Part shown: piece after piece, positions 33,738 through 42,735 of the stretch
Numbering within the stretch: the first letter of the stretch is position 1
How the letters are laid out: each line of letters starts with the position of its first letter
Source: Janthinobacterium tructae
GTDB taxonomy: Bacteria > Pseudomonadota > Gammaproteobacteria > Burkholderiales > Burkholderiaceae_D
DNA length: 64,000 bases
Assembly (NCBI RefSeq): GCF_006517255.1
Contig: NZ_CP041185.1
Span: 186,001-250,000 of the forward strand
Reading direction: 5' to 3'
Position numbers and translations under genes: made by a program
The notes under the pieces: generated by a model
Database searches by the model: none
What the model saw: the letters and a program-made list of their open reading frames with translations, nothing else
Told to the model about the DNA's origin: nothing

Positions 33738-34025
33738 TTACAAGTAATGCACGTGCGCCGCCAGGGCCGGCATTTCCTGCGCCATGCGCGCCAGGATGCG
33801 CTGCAGCAAGGCCGCATCGCCGGGCAGGCGTGCGGCGAAGGTTTGCCAGCCGCGCAGTTCCAGCTGTTGCGGCATGTCCACCAGGCCCGTGATGGCATCC
33901 CAGAAGGCATCCCAGTTCATGCCATACATGGAAGGAAAGGCCAGCGCGGCTGCCAGGCTGGCATGCAGTTGGCGTGGCGAGTTGATCTCGCTCAAGTCGA
34001 TAGTCACCAGAGCTGGCCTGTTCAC
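33738..34025 (-). CDS. Barstar-family ribonuclease inhibitor
   Basis: 95 residues, close to barstar's 89-90. The family pattern LVTIDLSEINSPRQLHASLA, ALAFPSMYGMNWDAFWDAIT (including the barnase-binding helix) and LRGWQTFAARLP is clear. Barstar blocks the active site of barnase-type RNases. No barnase/ribonuclease gene is nearby. Its start overlaps the stop of the upstream unknown gene (ATGA, 34022-34025), so they are co-translated. It may be an antitoxin or immunity-type protein whose toxin lies elsewhere or is not recognised, or a solitary housekeeping barstar as found in many proteobacteria. Confidence 0.88.
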   Translation of the reverse strand: MNRPALVTIDLSEINSPRQLHASLAAALAFPSMYGMNWDAFWDAITGLVDMPQQLELRGWQTFAARLPGDAALLQRILARMAQEMPALAAHVHYL

Positions 34026-34681
34026 AATATGCCTTTGAGCAGGTTCTGCAGGTTTTCGCGCATGCCGCCCACCACGGTCGCGTGTTGCTCCAGAATGGCG
34101 GGCGCATGCTTGAACGGTGCCGGATCGAGGTACAGGTGCGGCAAGTCGGCCACGGCCACGCCGCGTGGACCGCCGCGCAGGATCTCGTCCACATGCTGGT
34201 TGATCGAGTTGACGGCCGCCTGGATGCGTGGCGTCGCTGACGCGGCCAGGCAGGCGGCCAGCGCGGCATCCAGGTCGGCGCGCGCGGGCGCTTGCGGCAG
34301 CACGGGGGCGGCGATCTGTTCCAGCGGCGACATGTTGACGGCGGGTTTTCGGTAGGCGTACAGGGTGTCGAGCGCCATCAGCCGGTGCGCGCCGCCGCGC
34401 TGCAGCCAGTCAAGGATGCGCGGCCAGGGCGTGCCCAGCAGCGCTGCCGCCACGCCCCATGCTCCTGCCACAGGCGAGCCGACATTCGCGTCGATCCAGT
34501 CGATGGCGGCCGGGTTGCCCGTGTAGGCCAGCAGGATGGCGTTCGACGAGCGCAGGGCGGGCGCCTGGGCGGCCAGCACGCAAGTCAGCCAGGCGAGGGC
34601 GCCGTCGCCGGGGTGGCTGGCCAGCTGCTGTGAAAAAGGGGCGCTCAGGGCGCGGCTGTCGGCAAATTGATGTTCTGACAT
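34022..34681 (-). CDS. Unknown protein coupled to barstar gene
   Basis: 219 residues, not recognised. It is rich in Ala and Leu and looks all-helical, with repeating patterns such as IDWIDANVGSPVAGAWGVAA and RILDWLQRGGAHRLMALDTL, possibly HEAT-like. No signal or membrane segments. The start at 34681 (MSEHQFADSRAL) is preferred to 34699, though neither has a strong ribosome site. The 4-bp overlap with the barstar gene implies one transcript and a shared role; an immunity or toxin-related function can only be guessed. It diverges from the patatin gene. Confidence 0.65.
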   Translation of the reverse strand: MSEHQFADSRALSAPFSQQLASHPGDGALAWLTCVLAAQAPALRSSNAILLAYTGNPAAIDWIDANVGSPVAGAWGVAAALLGTPWPRILDWLQRGGAHRLMALDTLYAYRKPAVNMSPLEQIAAPVLPQAPARADLDAALAACLAASATPRIQAAVNSINQHVDEILRGGPRGVAVADLPHLYLDPAPFKHAPAILEQHATVVGGMRENLQNLLKGIL

Positions 34682-34857
34682 AGCGGGAGCAAGTAACAAA
34701 CCAGGCGCCAGTCTAGCAGCCGTGTGGTGGTAGAGTCAGCCCGCACGAACCTTGTCACCGCAAACATTTAAGACTGCCTTCAGTGCCAGCGGCCCCGCTT
34801 GCGCTACAATCGGCTCTCCTTTATTGCCACTGCCGCGCGCGGTTTCCCCTCTCCACC

Positions 34858-35769
34858 ATGTTCCCTAAACGCCTGACCCTGCTTGCCCTGGCCGCCTTTG
34901 CGCTGGCCGGCTGCGATACCACCGCCCCGAAACCGATACAAGTATTGACGCCACCGGAACCCATCGTCGTCACGCCGCGCAAGATCAAGATCGGTCTGGC
35001 GCTGGGTGGTGGCGCGGCGCGCGGCTTCGCGCACATAGGCGTGATCAAGGCGCTCGAATCGCAGGGCATCCACGCCGACATCGTCACCGGCACCAGCGCT
35101 GGCAGCGTGGTGGGCGCCCTGTATGCGGCAGGCAACTCCGGCTTTGCCCTGCAAAAGATGGCCTTCGACATGGACGAGGCGGCCATTTCGGACTGGGCCT
35201 TGCCCCTGTTCGGCAAGTCGTCCGGCGTGCTCAAGGGCGAAGCGCTGCAAAGCTATGTCAACAAGGCTGTCGGCGGCGTGCCGCTGGAAAAGCTGAAGAT
35301 TCCGTTTGGCGTGGTGGCGACCGATTTGAAAAATGGCCAGCCGATCCTGTTCCAACGTGGCAACACCGGCATGGCTGTGCGCGCCTCGTCGGCCGTGCCG
35401 GGCGTGTTCCAGCCCGTGACGATCGCCGGCCACACCTATGTCGATGGTGGCCTGGTCGCTCCCGTGCCCGTGCGCTTTGCGCGCGACATGGGCGCCGATT
35501 TCATCATCGCCGTGAATATCTCGTCGCAAACGGATACGCAAAAGGCCATCAGTTCGATGGAAGTGCTGATGCAGACCTTCGCCATCATGGGCCAGCGCAT
35601 CAACCAGTTCGAACTGAAGGATGCGGACGTGGTGATCCAGCCCAGTCTGGGCACCATGAAAGGCAACGATTTCAACAGCCGCAACCAGGCCATCCTGGCG
35701 GGCGAGCAGGCGACGTTTGCCGTGATGGCGCAGCTCAAGCAAAAGCCGAAAGCCAAGCGCGAGCAGTAA
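34858..35769 (+). CDS. Patatin-like phospholipase lipoprotein
   Basis: 303 residues. An N-terminal lipoprotein signal (FPKRLTLLALAAFALAGCDTT, lipobox LAGC) is followed by a patatin domain: GLALGGGAARGFAHIG (oxyanion), the nucleophile Ser80 in GTSAGSV, and Asp196 in YVDGGLVAPVP. Such RssA/PNPLA-type enzymes cleave acyl chains from phospholipids or other lipids. Being a lipoprotein, it should sit at a membrane, probably the outer one. The start at 34858 is set by the signal sequence; no Shine-Dalgarno is visible. Diverges from the barstar pair. Confidence 0.9.
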   Translation: MFPKRLTLLALAAFALAGCDTTAPKPIQVLTPPEPIVVTPRKIKIGLALGGGAARGFAHIGVIKALESQGIHADIVTGTSAGSVVGALYAAGNSGFALQKMAFDMDEAAISDWALPLFGKSSGVLKGEALQSYVNKAVGGVPLEKLKIPFGVVATDLKNGQPILFQRGNTGMAVRASSAVPGVFQPVTIAGHTYVDGGLVAPVPVRFARDMGADFIIAVNISSQTDTQKAISSMEVLMQTFAIMGQRINQFELKDADVVIQPSLGTMKGNDFNSRNQAILAGEQATFAVMAQLKQKPKAKREQ

Positions 35770-35839
35770 GCGTTCAGGAAGCGATCGCGCCGCTGCGCAT
35801 TTCGTATACAATTTTGATTCAACATAACAAGGACGCACC

Positions 35840-36247
35840 ATGCAATCGAAACCGATTTTGACCCTGGACGACGTAAAGAAAATCGCTGCCGCCGCCGAAG
35901 CGGAAGCGGTCAAGAATAACTGGGCGGTCGCGATCGCCATCGTCGATGATGGCGGCCATCTGCTGTGGCTGCAGCGCATGGACGGCGTGGCGCCGATCTC
36001 GTCGCACATCGCTCCATCGAAAGCCAAGACGGCCGCACTGGGCCGCCGCGAATCGCGCATCTACGAAGAGATGATCAATGGCGGCCGCGTATCGTTCCTG
36101 AGCGCGCCGGAAATCGACGGCTTGCTCGAAGGCGGCGTGCCCATCGTGTTTGACGGTCACTACGTGGGCGCCGTCGGCGTCTCGGGCGTGAAGTCGGCGG
36201 AAGATGCGCAAATCGCCAAAGCGGGTATTGCTGCTTTGACGGCCTAA
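35840..36247 (+). CDS. GlcG/HbpS-family protein
   Basis: 135 residues. The family pattern is clear: LTLDDVKKIAAAAEAEAVKNNW (outlined), VAIAIVDDGGHLLWLQRMDG, SKAKTAALGRRES and GVPIVFDGHYVGAVGVSGV. HbpS in Streptomyces binds haem, and GlcG is linked to glycolate use; many free-standing copies have unknown roles. The start at 35840 has AAGGA 7 bases upstream. An intrinsic terminator follows the stop. It is probably a single-gene transcript 70 bp after the patatin gene. Confidence 0.9.
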   Translation: MQSKPILTLDDVKKIAAAAEAEAVKNNWAVAIAIVDDGGHLLWLQRMDGVAPISSHIAPSKAKTAALGRRESRIYEEMINGGRVSFLSAPEIDGLLEGGVPIVFDGHYVGAVGVSGVKSAEDAQIAKAGIAALTA

Positions 36248-36270
36248 GTAGTCGCCGCAGTTGCAGAAGC

Positions 36271-36301
36271 AGCCGCCTCGCGCACGCCAGGCGGCTTTTT
36301 T
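36271..36301 (+). terminator. Intrinsic terminator after the GlcG/HbpS gene
   Basis: Perfect 8-bp stem AGCCGCCT (36271-36278) / AGGCGGCT (36289-36296), 10-base loop, then six T. Confidence 0.9.
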
Positions 36302-36362
36302 CATGGGGCAGGGGATTTATGCTGCTGCGCAAAAAAATGCCGGGCCTTCTGTATTTTCTTCC

Positions 36363-36391
36363 TTGTGGAAAAGCTTCCTTTTGGTTATAAT
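36363..36391 (+). promoter_or_regulatory. carAB promoter
   Basis: TTGTGG (36363-36368), 17 bp, TATAAT (36386-36391). The -10 is perfect. Transcription would start near 36398, about 145 bases before carA. Confidence 0.75.
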
Positions 36392-36416
36392 TCAAAGGTT
36401 TAGCCAATCACACATA

Positions 36417-36536
36417 TACCGTAGCGACTACCCATCCCCTCATTCAAAATGACCGTTGAAACACCCTGAGTGCATCTGGCTCGGGTATCTAGGCGGTCGG
36501 TCTGACGTGGCGCAGCTACGGTAACTTTATCAGGAG
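36417..36536 (+). ncRNA. Structured leader of carA (candidate cis-regulatory RNA)
   Basis: A 9-bp perfect long-range stem, TACCGTAGC (36417-36425) with GCTACGGTA (36515-36523), encloses a second stem GACCG/CGGTC (36451-36455, 36494-36498) and an inner hairpin ACCC-t-GAG / CTCGGGT (36463-36470, 36480-36486; one bulge, 9-base loop). TTCAA/TTGAA (36443-36447, 36456-36460) can also form, putting GACCG in its loop as half of a pseudoknot. The outer 3' arm ends 8 bases before the AGGAG of carA. It could gate carAB by pyrimidine, arginine or another ligand; the ligand is unknown. Confidence 0.5.
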
Positions 36537-36542
36537 TTGCCC

Positions 36543-37721
36543 TTGCCGCCATTTTTTTCTGGCCCTGCCGTTCCAGCCATATTAGCGCTTGCTGATGGAA
36601 CGATTTTCAAAGGTTTTTCGATCGGTGCCGCCGGTCATACCACGGGCGAGGTTGTTTTCAACACCTCGATGACCGGGTATCAGGAAATCCTTACCGACCC
36701 AAGCTATTGCCGCCAGATGGTCACCCTGACCTATCCGCATATCGGCAATACGGGCGTCAATCCGGAAGACGTCGAGTCTTCCAAGGTACACGCCGCTGGC
36801 CTCATCATCCGCGATCTGCCATTGCTGGCATCCAATTTCCGTTCCACGCTCTCCCTGTCCGATTACCTGAAAGCTGAAAATATCGTCGCCATCGCCGGCA
36901 TCGATACACGCAAGCTCACGCGCATCCTGCGTGAAAAAGGTGCGCAGGGCGGCGCCATCCTGGTCGGCACGCAAGGCAATGAGCCATCCGCCGCGCAAGC
37001 GCTGGAACTGGCCCGCTCCTTCCCCGGCCTGGCCGGCATGGACCTGGCCAAGGTGGTATCGAGCAAGGCCGTCTATGAGTACCGCGAAACGGAATGGACC
37101 TTGGGCGAAGGCTACGGCCAACTGGCTGACGCGGACGCGAAGTACCACGTGGTCGCCTTCGACTACGGCGTCAAGCGCAACATCCTGCGCATGCTGACGG
37201 CACGCGGCTGCAAAGTTACCGTGCTGCCGGCGCAAGCCACCGCTGCCGACGCCCTGGCGTTGAATCCGGACGGCATCTTCCTGTCGAACGGTCCCGGCGA
37301 CCCGGAACCGTGCGACTACGCGATTGCCGCGACCAAGGAGCTGATCGAGAAGGGTATCCCGACCTTCGGTATCTGCCTGGGCCACCAGATCATGGCGATC
37401 GCTTCCGGCGCGAAAACGCTGAAGATGAAGTTCGGCCACCACGGCGCGAACCACCCGGTGCAAGACCTGGAAACGAAACAGGTCTTGATTACCTCGCAAA
37501 ACCACGGTTTCGCAGTCGATGCGGCAACTCTGCCCGCGAATTGCCGCGTGACCCATGAATCGCTGTTCGACGGCTCCCTGCAGGGCTTTGCCCGCACGGA
37601 CAAGCCGGCCTTCTGCTTCCAGGGCCACCCTGAAGCGTCGCCGGGCCCGATGGATGTTGCTTACCTGTTTGACCGCTTCATCAACTTGATGGCTGCGGAG
37701 GAGAAAAAGAAAAATGCCTAA
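36543..37721 (+). CDS. carA: Carbamoyl-phosphate synthase small subunit CarA
   Basis: 392 residues. The N-terminal CPSase domain begins [20 protein letters not shown]; the C-terminal glutamine amidotransferase domain has catalytic Cys278 in FGICLGHQ and the His/Glu pair in [11 protein letters not shown]. It releases ammonia from glutamine for CarB, feeding arginine and pyrimidine synthesis. The start is TTG at 36543: AGGAG (36532-36536) is 6 bases upstream of it, and the TTG at 36537 directly abuts that site. The stop overlaps the carB start by 8 bases (37714-37721), so the subunits are coupled. Confidence 0.96.
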   Translation: MPPFFSGPAVPAILALADGTIFKGFSIGAAGHTTGEVVFNTSMTGYQEILTDPSYCRQMVTLTYPHIGNTGVNPEDVESSKVHAAGLIIRDLPLLASNFRSTLSLSDYLKAENIVAIAGIDTRKLTRILREKGAQGGAILVGTQGNEPSAAQALELARSFPGLAGMDLAKVVSSKAVYEYRETEWTLGEGYGQLADADAKYHVVAFDYGVKRNILRMLTARGCKVTVLPAQATAADALALNPDGIFLSNGPGDPEPCDYAIAATKELIEKGIPTFGICLGHQIMAIASGAKTLKMKFGHHGANHPVQDLETKQVLITSQNHGFAVDAATLPANCRVTHESLFDGSLQGFARTDKPAFCFQGHPEASPGPMDVAYLFDRFINLMAAEEKKKNA

Positions 37722-40700
37722 ACGTTTAGATATCAAAAGTATTCTGATTATTGGCGCTGGCCCGATCGTGATCGGCCAGGCCTGCGAATTCGATTATTCC
37801 GGCGCGCAAGCGTGCAAGGCCCTGCGCGAAGAGGGCTACAAAGTCATCCTGGTCAACAGCAATCCCGCGACCATCATGACGGACCCGGAAATGGCCGACG
37901 TCACCTACATCGAACCGATCACCTGGTCGGTCGTTGAACGCATCATCGCCAAGGAGCGTCCTGACGCCATCCTGCCGACGATGGGTGGCCAGACGGCACT
38001 GAACTGCGCGCTGGACCTGTTCAACAATGGCGTGCTGGCGAAGTACAACGTCGAGCTGATCGGCGCATCGCCGGAAGCCATCGACAAGGCGGAAGACCGT
38101 TCCAAGTTCAAGGACGCGATGACCAAGATCGGCCTCGGTTCGGCCCGTTCCGGCGTGGCGCACTCGATGGAAGAGTCGTGGGCCGTGCAGCGCACGCTGG
38201 GCTTCCCGACCATCATCCGTCCATCGTTCACCATGGGCGGTTCCGGCGGCGGCATCGCCTACAACGAAGAAGAATTCGAAACCATCTGCAAGCGCGGCCT
38301 GGAAGCCTCGCCGACGAAAGAGTTGCTGATCGAAGAATCGTTGCTGGGCTGGAAAGAGTACGAGATGGAAGTGGTACGCGACAAGGCGGACAACTGCATC
38401 ATCATCTGCTCGATCGAAAACCTGGACCCGATGGGCGTGCACACGGGCGACTCGATCACGGTCGCGCCGGCGCAAACCCTGACGGACAAGGAATACCAGA
38501 TCATGCGCAATGCCAGCCTGGCAGTGCTGCGCGAGATCGGCGTCGACACCGGTGGCTCGAACGTGCAATTCTCGATCAACCCTGTCGACGGCCGCATGAT
38601 CGTCATCGAGATGAACCCGCGCGTGTCGCGTTCGTCGGCGCTGGCCTCGAAAGCGACGGGTTTCCCGATTGCAAAGATCGCCGCCAAGCTGGCCGTCGGT
38701 TACACCCTGGACGAGTTGCGCAATGAAATCACGGGCGGCGCCACGCCGGCATCGTTCGAACCGTCGATCGATTACGTCGTTACGAAGATCCCCCGTTTCA
38801 CGTTCGAGAAGTTCCCGACCGCCGACCACCACCTGACGACGCAGATGAAATCCGTCGGCGAAGTGATGGCCATAGGCCGTACCTTCCAGGAATCGTTCCA
38901 GAAAGCCTTGCGCGGCCTGGAAGTGGGCGTGGACGGCATGAACGAAAAAACCAAGGACCGCGAAAAGATCGAAGAAGAACTGGGTGAGCCCGGTCCTGAG
39001 CGCATCTGGTACGTGGGCGATGCGTTTGCCCAGGGCTTTACCCTGGAAGAAGTGCACAACCTGACCAAGATCGACCCATGGTTCCTGATCCAGATCAAGG
39101 AAATCGTCGACCTGGAACTGTGGCTCGATACGCAGAAGCTGGACAACCTGGACAAGAACACCCTGTACAAGTTGAAACAGAAGGGCTTCTCGGACCGCCG
39201 CCTGGGCTTTTTGCTGCAGACGACCGACACGGCCGTGCGCCTGCAGCGCCATGCGCTGGGCATCCGTCCCGTCTACAAGCGCGTCGATACCTGCGCAGCG
39301 GAATTTTCGACCGACACGGCGTACATGTATTCCACGTACGACGAAGAGTGCGAATCGAATCCGACCGACAAGAAAAAGATCATGGTGCTGGGCGGTGGCC
39401 CGAACCGTATCGGCCAGGGTATCGAGTTTGACTATTGCTGCGTCCACGCGGCCCTCGCCATGCGCGAAGATGGCTATGAGACCATCATGGTCAATTGCAA
39501 TCCAGAAACGGTTTCGACCGACTACGATACTTCGGACCGTCTGTACTTCGAGTCGCTGACCTTGGAAGACGTGCTGGAAATCGTCGCCATCGAAAAACCG
39601 GTGGGCGTGATCGTGCAGTACGGCGGCCAGACACCATTAAAACTGGCGCTGGACCTGGAAGCGAATGGCGTACCGATCATCGGCACCTCGCCCGACATGA
39701 TCGATGCGGCCGAAGACCGCGAGCGTTTCCAGCAACTGCTGCACAAGCTGGAACTGCGCCAGCCGCCTAACCGCACCGCGCGCACGGAAGCCGACGCTTT
39801 GGCGCTGGCGCAGGAAATCGGCTACCCGCTGGTGGTGCGTCCATCGTACGTGCTGGGCGGGCGCGCCATGGAAATCGTCCATGAACAACGCGACCTGGAG
39901 CGCTACATGCGCGAAGCCGTCAAGGTTTCGCACGATTCGCCCGTACTGCTGGACCGCTTCCTGAACGACGCCATCGAGTGCGACGTCGATTGCATCTCCG
40001 ACGGCGAAACGACGTTCATCGGCGGCGTGATGGAACACATCGAACAGGCTGGCGTCCACTCGGGCGACTCGGCTTGCTCCTTGCCGCCATACTCGCTGTC
40101 GCAAGAAACCATCGATGAACTGAAGCGCCAGACGGCGCTGATGGCCAAGGGTTTGAACGTGGTCGGCCTGATGAACGTGCAGTTCGCCATCCAGAAACAG
40201 GAAATCGATGGCGAAATGAAAGACGTCGTCTTCGTGCTGGAAGTCAATCCGCGCGCTTCTCGCACCGTGCCTTTCGTCTCGAAAGCCACCGGTCTGCAAC
40301 TGGCGAAGATCGCCGCGCGCTGCATGGTCGGCCAGTCGCTGGCCTCGCAAGGCATCACGCAGGAAGTCGTGCCGCCTTACTTCAGCGTCAAGGAAGCCGT
40401 CTTCCCGTTCGTCAAGTTCCCGGGCGTGGACACCATCCTCGGCCCTGAAATGAAATCGACGGGCGAAGTCATGGGCGTGGGCCTGACGTTCGGCGAAGCG
40501 TTTGTGAAATCGCAACTGGGCGCCGGCGTGAACCTGCCAAAATCGGGCAAGGTCTTCATCAGCGTGAAAGCGTCGGACAAGCCGCGCGCCGTGCAAGTGG
40601 CGCGCGACCTGGTCGAGTCCGGTTTTACCGTGGTCGCCACCAAGGGCACCGCCGCCGTGATCGCTGCTGCCGGCATCGCCGTCACGCCAGTGAACAAGGT

Positions 40701-40944
40701 GATCGAAGGCCGTCCGCACATCGTCGACATGATCAAGAATCATGAAATCGTGCTGGTGATCAACACCGTGGAAGAAAAACGCAGCGCCATCGTCGATTCG
40801 CGGGCCATCCGCACTTCGGCCCTGGCGTCGCGCGTGACGACCTACACCACCATCGCGGGCGCGGAAGCGGCCGTCGAAGGCATCCGTCACCTGGATGAGT
40901 TGCGTGTGTACGATTTGCAAGGTCTGCACAAGACCTTGAGCTAA
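37714..40944 (+). CDS. carB: Carbamoyl-phosphate synthase large subunit CarB
   Basis: 1076 residues. Two homologous ATP-grasp halves are visible: [22 protein letters not shown] near the N-terminus and its partner [19 protein letters not shown] near residue 556. The oligomerisation segment lies between them, and a C-terminal MGS-like allosteric domain (about 935-1076) follows, with [20 protein letters not shown]. It makes carbamoyl phosphate from bicarbonate, ATP and ammonia delivered by CarA. GGAGGAG precedes the ATG at 37714, inside the end of carA. The allosteric domain normally senses UMP and ornithine or IMP. Confidence 0.97.
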   Translation: MPKRLDIKSILIIGAGPIVIGQACEFDYSGAQACKALREEGYKVILVNSNPATIMTDPEMADVTYIEPITWSVVERIIAKERPDAILPTMGGQTALNCALDLFNNGVLAKYNVELIGASPEAIDKAEDRSKFKDAMTKIGLGSARSGVAHSMEESWAVQRTLGFPTIIRPSFTMGGSGGGIAYNEEEFETICKRGLEASPTKELLIEESLLGWKEYEMEVVRDKADNCIIICSIENLDPMGVHTGDSITVAPAQTLTDKEYQIMRNASLAVLREIGVDTGGSNVQFSINPVDGRMIVIEMNPRVSRSSALASKATGFPIAKIAAKLAVGYTLDELRNEITGGATPASFEPSIDYVVTKIPRFTFEKFPTADHHLTTQMKSVGEVMAIGRTFQESFQKALRGLEVGVDGMNEKTKDREKIEEELGEPGPERIWYVGDAFAQGFTLEEVHNLTKIDPWFLIQIKEIVDLELWLDTQKLDNLDKNTLYKLKQKGFSDRRLGFLLQTTDTAVRLQRHALGIRPVYKRVDTCAAEFSTDTAYMYSTYDEECESNPTDKKKIMVLGGGPNRIGQGIEFDYCCVHAALAMREDGYETIMVNCNPETVSTDYDTSDRLYFESLTLEDVLEIVAIEKPVGVIVQYGGQTPLKLALDLEANGVPIIGTSPDMIDAAEDRERFQQLLHKLELRQPPNRTARTEADALALAQEIGYPLVVRPSYVLGGRAMEIVHEQRDLERYMREAVKVSHDSPVLLDRFLNDAIECDVDCISDGETTFIGGVMEHIEQAGVHSGDSACSLPPYSLSQETIDELKRQTALMAKGLNVVGLMNVQFAIQKQEIDGEMKDVVFVLEVNPRASRTVPFVSKATGLQLAKIAARCMVGQSLASQGITQEVVPPYFSVKEAVFPFVKFPGVDTILGPEMKSTGEVMGVGLTFGEAFVKSQLGAGVNLPKSGKVFISVKASDKPRAVQVARDLVESGFTVVATKGTAAVIAAAGIAVTPVNKVIEGRPHIVDMIKNHEIVLVINTVEEKRSAIVDSRAIRTSALASRVTTYTTIAGAEAAVEGIRHLDELRVYDLQGLHKTLS

Positions 40945-40990
40945 GTGCGTTTGCAGTGGCCGCCGTTAGGCGGTACACTGCATGCTTATC

Positions 40991-41072
40991 AACCACAGAG
41001 TTCCGTGCAGAGCAGCGCGCGGCCTCTGTGGTTTTCACTTGGTAAGTCCGTTAACCGTGGCAAAACACGGAC
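40991..41072 (+). terminator. Terminator/attenuator-like hairpins between carB and greA
   Basis: A 10-bp stem AACCACAGAG (40991-41000) / CTCTGTGGTT (41024-41033) is followed by TTTTC, as in a factor-independent terminator. A second hairpin, GTCCGT/ACGGAC (41046-41051, 41067-41072) with inner CCGTG/CACGG, follows before greA. Together they could terminate carAB or partly attenuate greA, which has no other obvious promoter in this 160-bp gap. Confidence 0.6.
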
Positions 41073-41107
41073 AACGGCACCGATAACCAGCAGATAGTAG
41101 AGATAAC

Positions 41108-41584
41108 ATGACCTCAGTCCCATTGACCAAATACGGCGCAGAACTTCTGAAGGAAGAGCTGCATCACTTGAAGACCAAGGAACGCCGCATCGTCATCGAT
41201 GCGATCGCCGAAGCGCGTTCGCACGGAGATTTGTCGGAAAACGCCGAGTACGATGCCGCCAAGGAACGCCAGGCCTTCGTCGAAGGCCGCATCGCCGAAC
41301 TCGAAGGCAAGCTGGGCGCAGCGCAAATCATCGACCCGACCGCGCTCGACGCGGAAGGCCGCGTGGTGTTTGCCTCGACCGTGAACCTGGAAGACCTGGA
41401 ATCGGGCCAGAAAGTCACGTACCAGATCGTCGGCCTCGATGAAGCCGACCTGAAAAAGAACAAAGTATCCGTGACGTCCCCGATCGCGCGTGCGCTGATC
41501 GGCAAGTACGCCGGCGACGTGGTGGAAGTGCAGGCGCCGTCCGGCCCGCGCGAATACGAAATCCTGGAAGTGCTGTACATCTGA
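41108..41584 (+). CDS. greA: Transcript cleavage factor GreA
   Basis: 158 residues, the standard length. The N-terminal coiled coil has [21 protein letters not shown] and the catalytic acidic tip [20 protein letters not shown] (outlined); the C-terminal FKBP-like domain includes [11 protein letters not shown] and [14 protein letters not shown]. It enters the RNA polymerase secondary channel and stimulates cleavage of backtracked RNA. It starts 160 bp after carB and its stop overlaps the next gene's ATG (TGATG at 41582-41586). Confidence 0.97.
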   Translation: MTSVPLTKYGAELLKEELHHLKTKERRIVIDAIAEARSHGDLSENAEYDAAKERQAFVEGRIAELEGKLGAAQIIDPTALDAEGRVVFASTVNLEDLESGQKVTYQIVGLDEADLKKNKVSVTSPIARALIGKYAGDVVEVQAPSGPREYEILEVLYI

Positions 41585-42027
41585 TGCTCGCCCGCGTGCG
41601 CTTCCTGGTTGCAACCCTGTGGGCCGGCAGCCTGTGGACCATCGGCTTCATCGTGGCGCCCACATTGTTTGCTACCTTGAGCGACCGCGTGCTGGCGGGC
41701 AATATTGCCGGCAGCATGTTCCGCGCCGAAGCCTGGCTGTCGATCGCCTGTGCTTTGGTGTTGCTGGCCTTGCTGCAATGGGGTGCGGGCGCGCTGGAGC
41801 TGAAACGCCGGCGCCTGCTGGCCGCGCTGGTGCTGGCTATGCTGGTGTGTGCGCTGCTCAGTCATTTCGGCATTTCGCCGCTGATGGCCGAGCTCAAGGC
41901 GCAGGCCCCGTCGGGCATCATGGACGAGGCCATGCGCAGCCGCTTCGGCATGCTGCATGGCGTGTCGACCCTGATCTTTGCCGTGCAGAGCTTGCTGGCG
42001 GGCGTGCTGATCTGGAAGCAGCAGTAA
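41584..42027 (+). CDS. DUF4149-family membrane protein
   Basis: 147 residues with four membrane segments (about 5-25, 45-70, 78-96, 122-142). Features such as WAGSLWTIGFIVAPTLFATL, RVLAGNIAGSMFRAEAWLS and RFGMLHGVSTLIFAVQSL fit DUF4149, a family often found beside greA in betaproteobacteria. Function is unknown; conserved small residues suggest packing or a channel-like role. Its ATG uses the A of the greA TGA (1-base overlap), so the genes are translationally coupled. Confidence 0.88.
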   Translation: MLARVRFLVATLWAGSLWTIGFIVAPTLFATLSDRVLAGNIAGSMFRAEAWLSIACALVLLALLQWGAGALELKRRRLLAALVLAMLVCALLSHFGISPLMAELKAQAPSGIMDEAMRSRFGMLHGVSTLIFAVQSLLAGVLIWKQQ

Positions 42028-42041
42028 TCGGCAGTGGTGTT

Positions 42042-42127
42042 GTCGGATTACGCGCTGCGCGCTAATCCGACCTGCATGGCAACACGTAGGTCGGATTAGC
42101 GAGGCCGCAGGCCACGCGTAATCCGAC
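42042..42127. repeat. Two REP-like palindromic units
   Basis: Unit 1 (42042-42071) and unit 2 (42090-42127) both begin GTCGGATTA and end TAATCCGAC, with GC-rich centres; they are imperfect palindromes in tandem, 18 bp apart. GTCGGATTAGCG-type REP units are widespread between genes in proteobacteria, to my knowledge. They sit between the convergent DUF4149 and yhbY genes. Confidence 0.75.
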
Positions 42128-42141
42128 GCCGCAGCAGCAAC

Positions 42142-42185
42142 AAAAAAAGCGGAGCAGGGGATATCCCGTGCTCCGCTTCTTGTTT
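42142..42185 (-). terminator. Bidirectional intrinsic terminator (yhbY / DUF4149)
   Basis: Perfect 10-bp arms AAGCGGAGCA (42147-42156) / TGCTCCGCTT (42169-42178), with an A-run (42142-42148) giving a T-run for leftward transcripts and a partial T-run on the other side. A second hairpin, CCCGGCA/TGCCGGG (42190-42213), lies between it and yhbY. Confidence 0.85.
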
Positions 42186-42222
42186 CAAGCCCGGCAGCCT
42201 TGCGGTTGCCGGGTGAACAGGC

Positions 42223-42693
42223 TTACTTGCTGCCCAGTGCGCTTTTCTTGGCGCTTTTCTGACGTGGCTTGGCACGCTTGATGGAACCGCCTTCGGTAAC
42301 GCGCTCATTGCCCTTGATCATGACTTTCGTCACGCTGGGGCGCTTGGTGCCGCTGGCGCTGGCCTTGACGATGGTCACTTCGCGCATGCCTTTGCCGGCG
42401 CTGACCTTCTCCTTAACCACTTCTTTTTTCGGACGGTAGATTACCAGCAGTTTGCCAATATGTTGTACCGGGGCGGCGCCGAGATTGCCGCAAATCGTAT
42501 CGTACATTCCGACGCGGGCTTCGCGGTCGTCGCCGAACACGCGGACTTTAATCAGACCGTGCGAATCCAGGCCAAGGTCGATCTCTTTGAGGACAGCAGG
42601 TGTCAAGCCCGCTTCGCCAATGATGACGATAGGCTTCAGCGCGTGTGCTTCGGCGCGCAGTGCGCTGCGCTCTACGGGTGTAAGTTTTAGCAT
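42223..42693 (-). CDS. yhbY: YhbY-family RNA-binding protein (CRM domain)
   Basis: 156 residues. The CRM domain (about 1-95) has LTPVERSALRAEAHALKPIV, IIGEAGLTPAVLKEIDLGLD (outlined) and LKKLLVIYRPKK-like sequence. CRM proteins bind RNA; YhbY associates with large-subunit ribosome precursors. The C-terminal 60 residues are a basic tail (RPSVTKVMIKGNERVTEGG, KPRQKSAKKSALGSK) longer than in E. coli's 97-residue protein. It diverges from rlmE, with 42 bp between starts, a conserved arrangement. Confidence 0.92.
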   Translation of the reverse strand: MLKLTPVERSALRAEAHALKPIVIIGEAGLTPAVLKEIDLGLDSHGLIKVRVFGDDREARVGMYDTICGNLGAAPVQHIGKLLVIYRPKKEVVKEKVSAGKGMREVTIVKASASGTKRPSVTKVMIKGNERVTEGGSIKRAKPRQKSAKKSALGSK

Positions 42694-42735
42694 AATAATA
42701 TTTAGTAATTCCCTTAAAAGCAGTATTCTACGCGA

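Noticed and set aside
37726..39447. Long open frames antisense to carB, and others antisense to the NYN, leuA and chemoreceptor genes
   Set aside because: Shadow frames of conserved proteins, with biased composition and no start signals.
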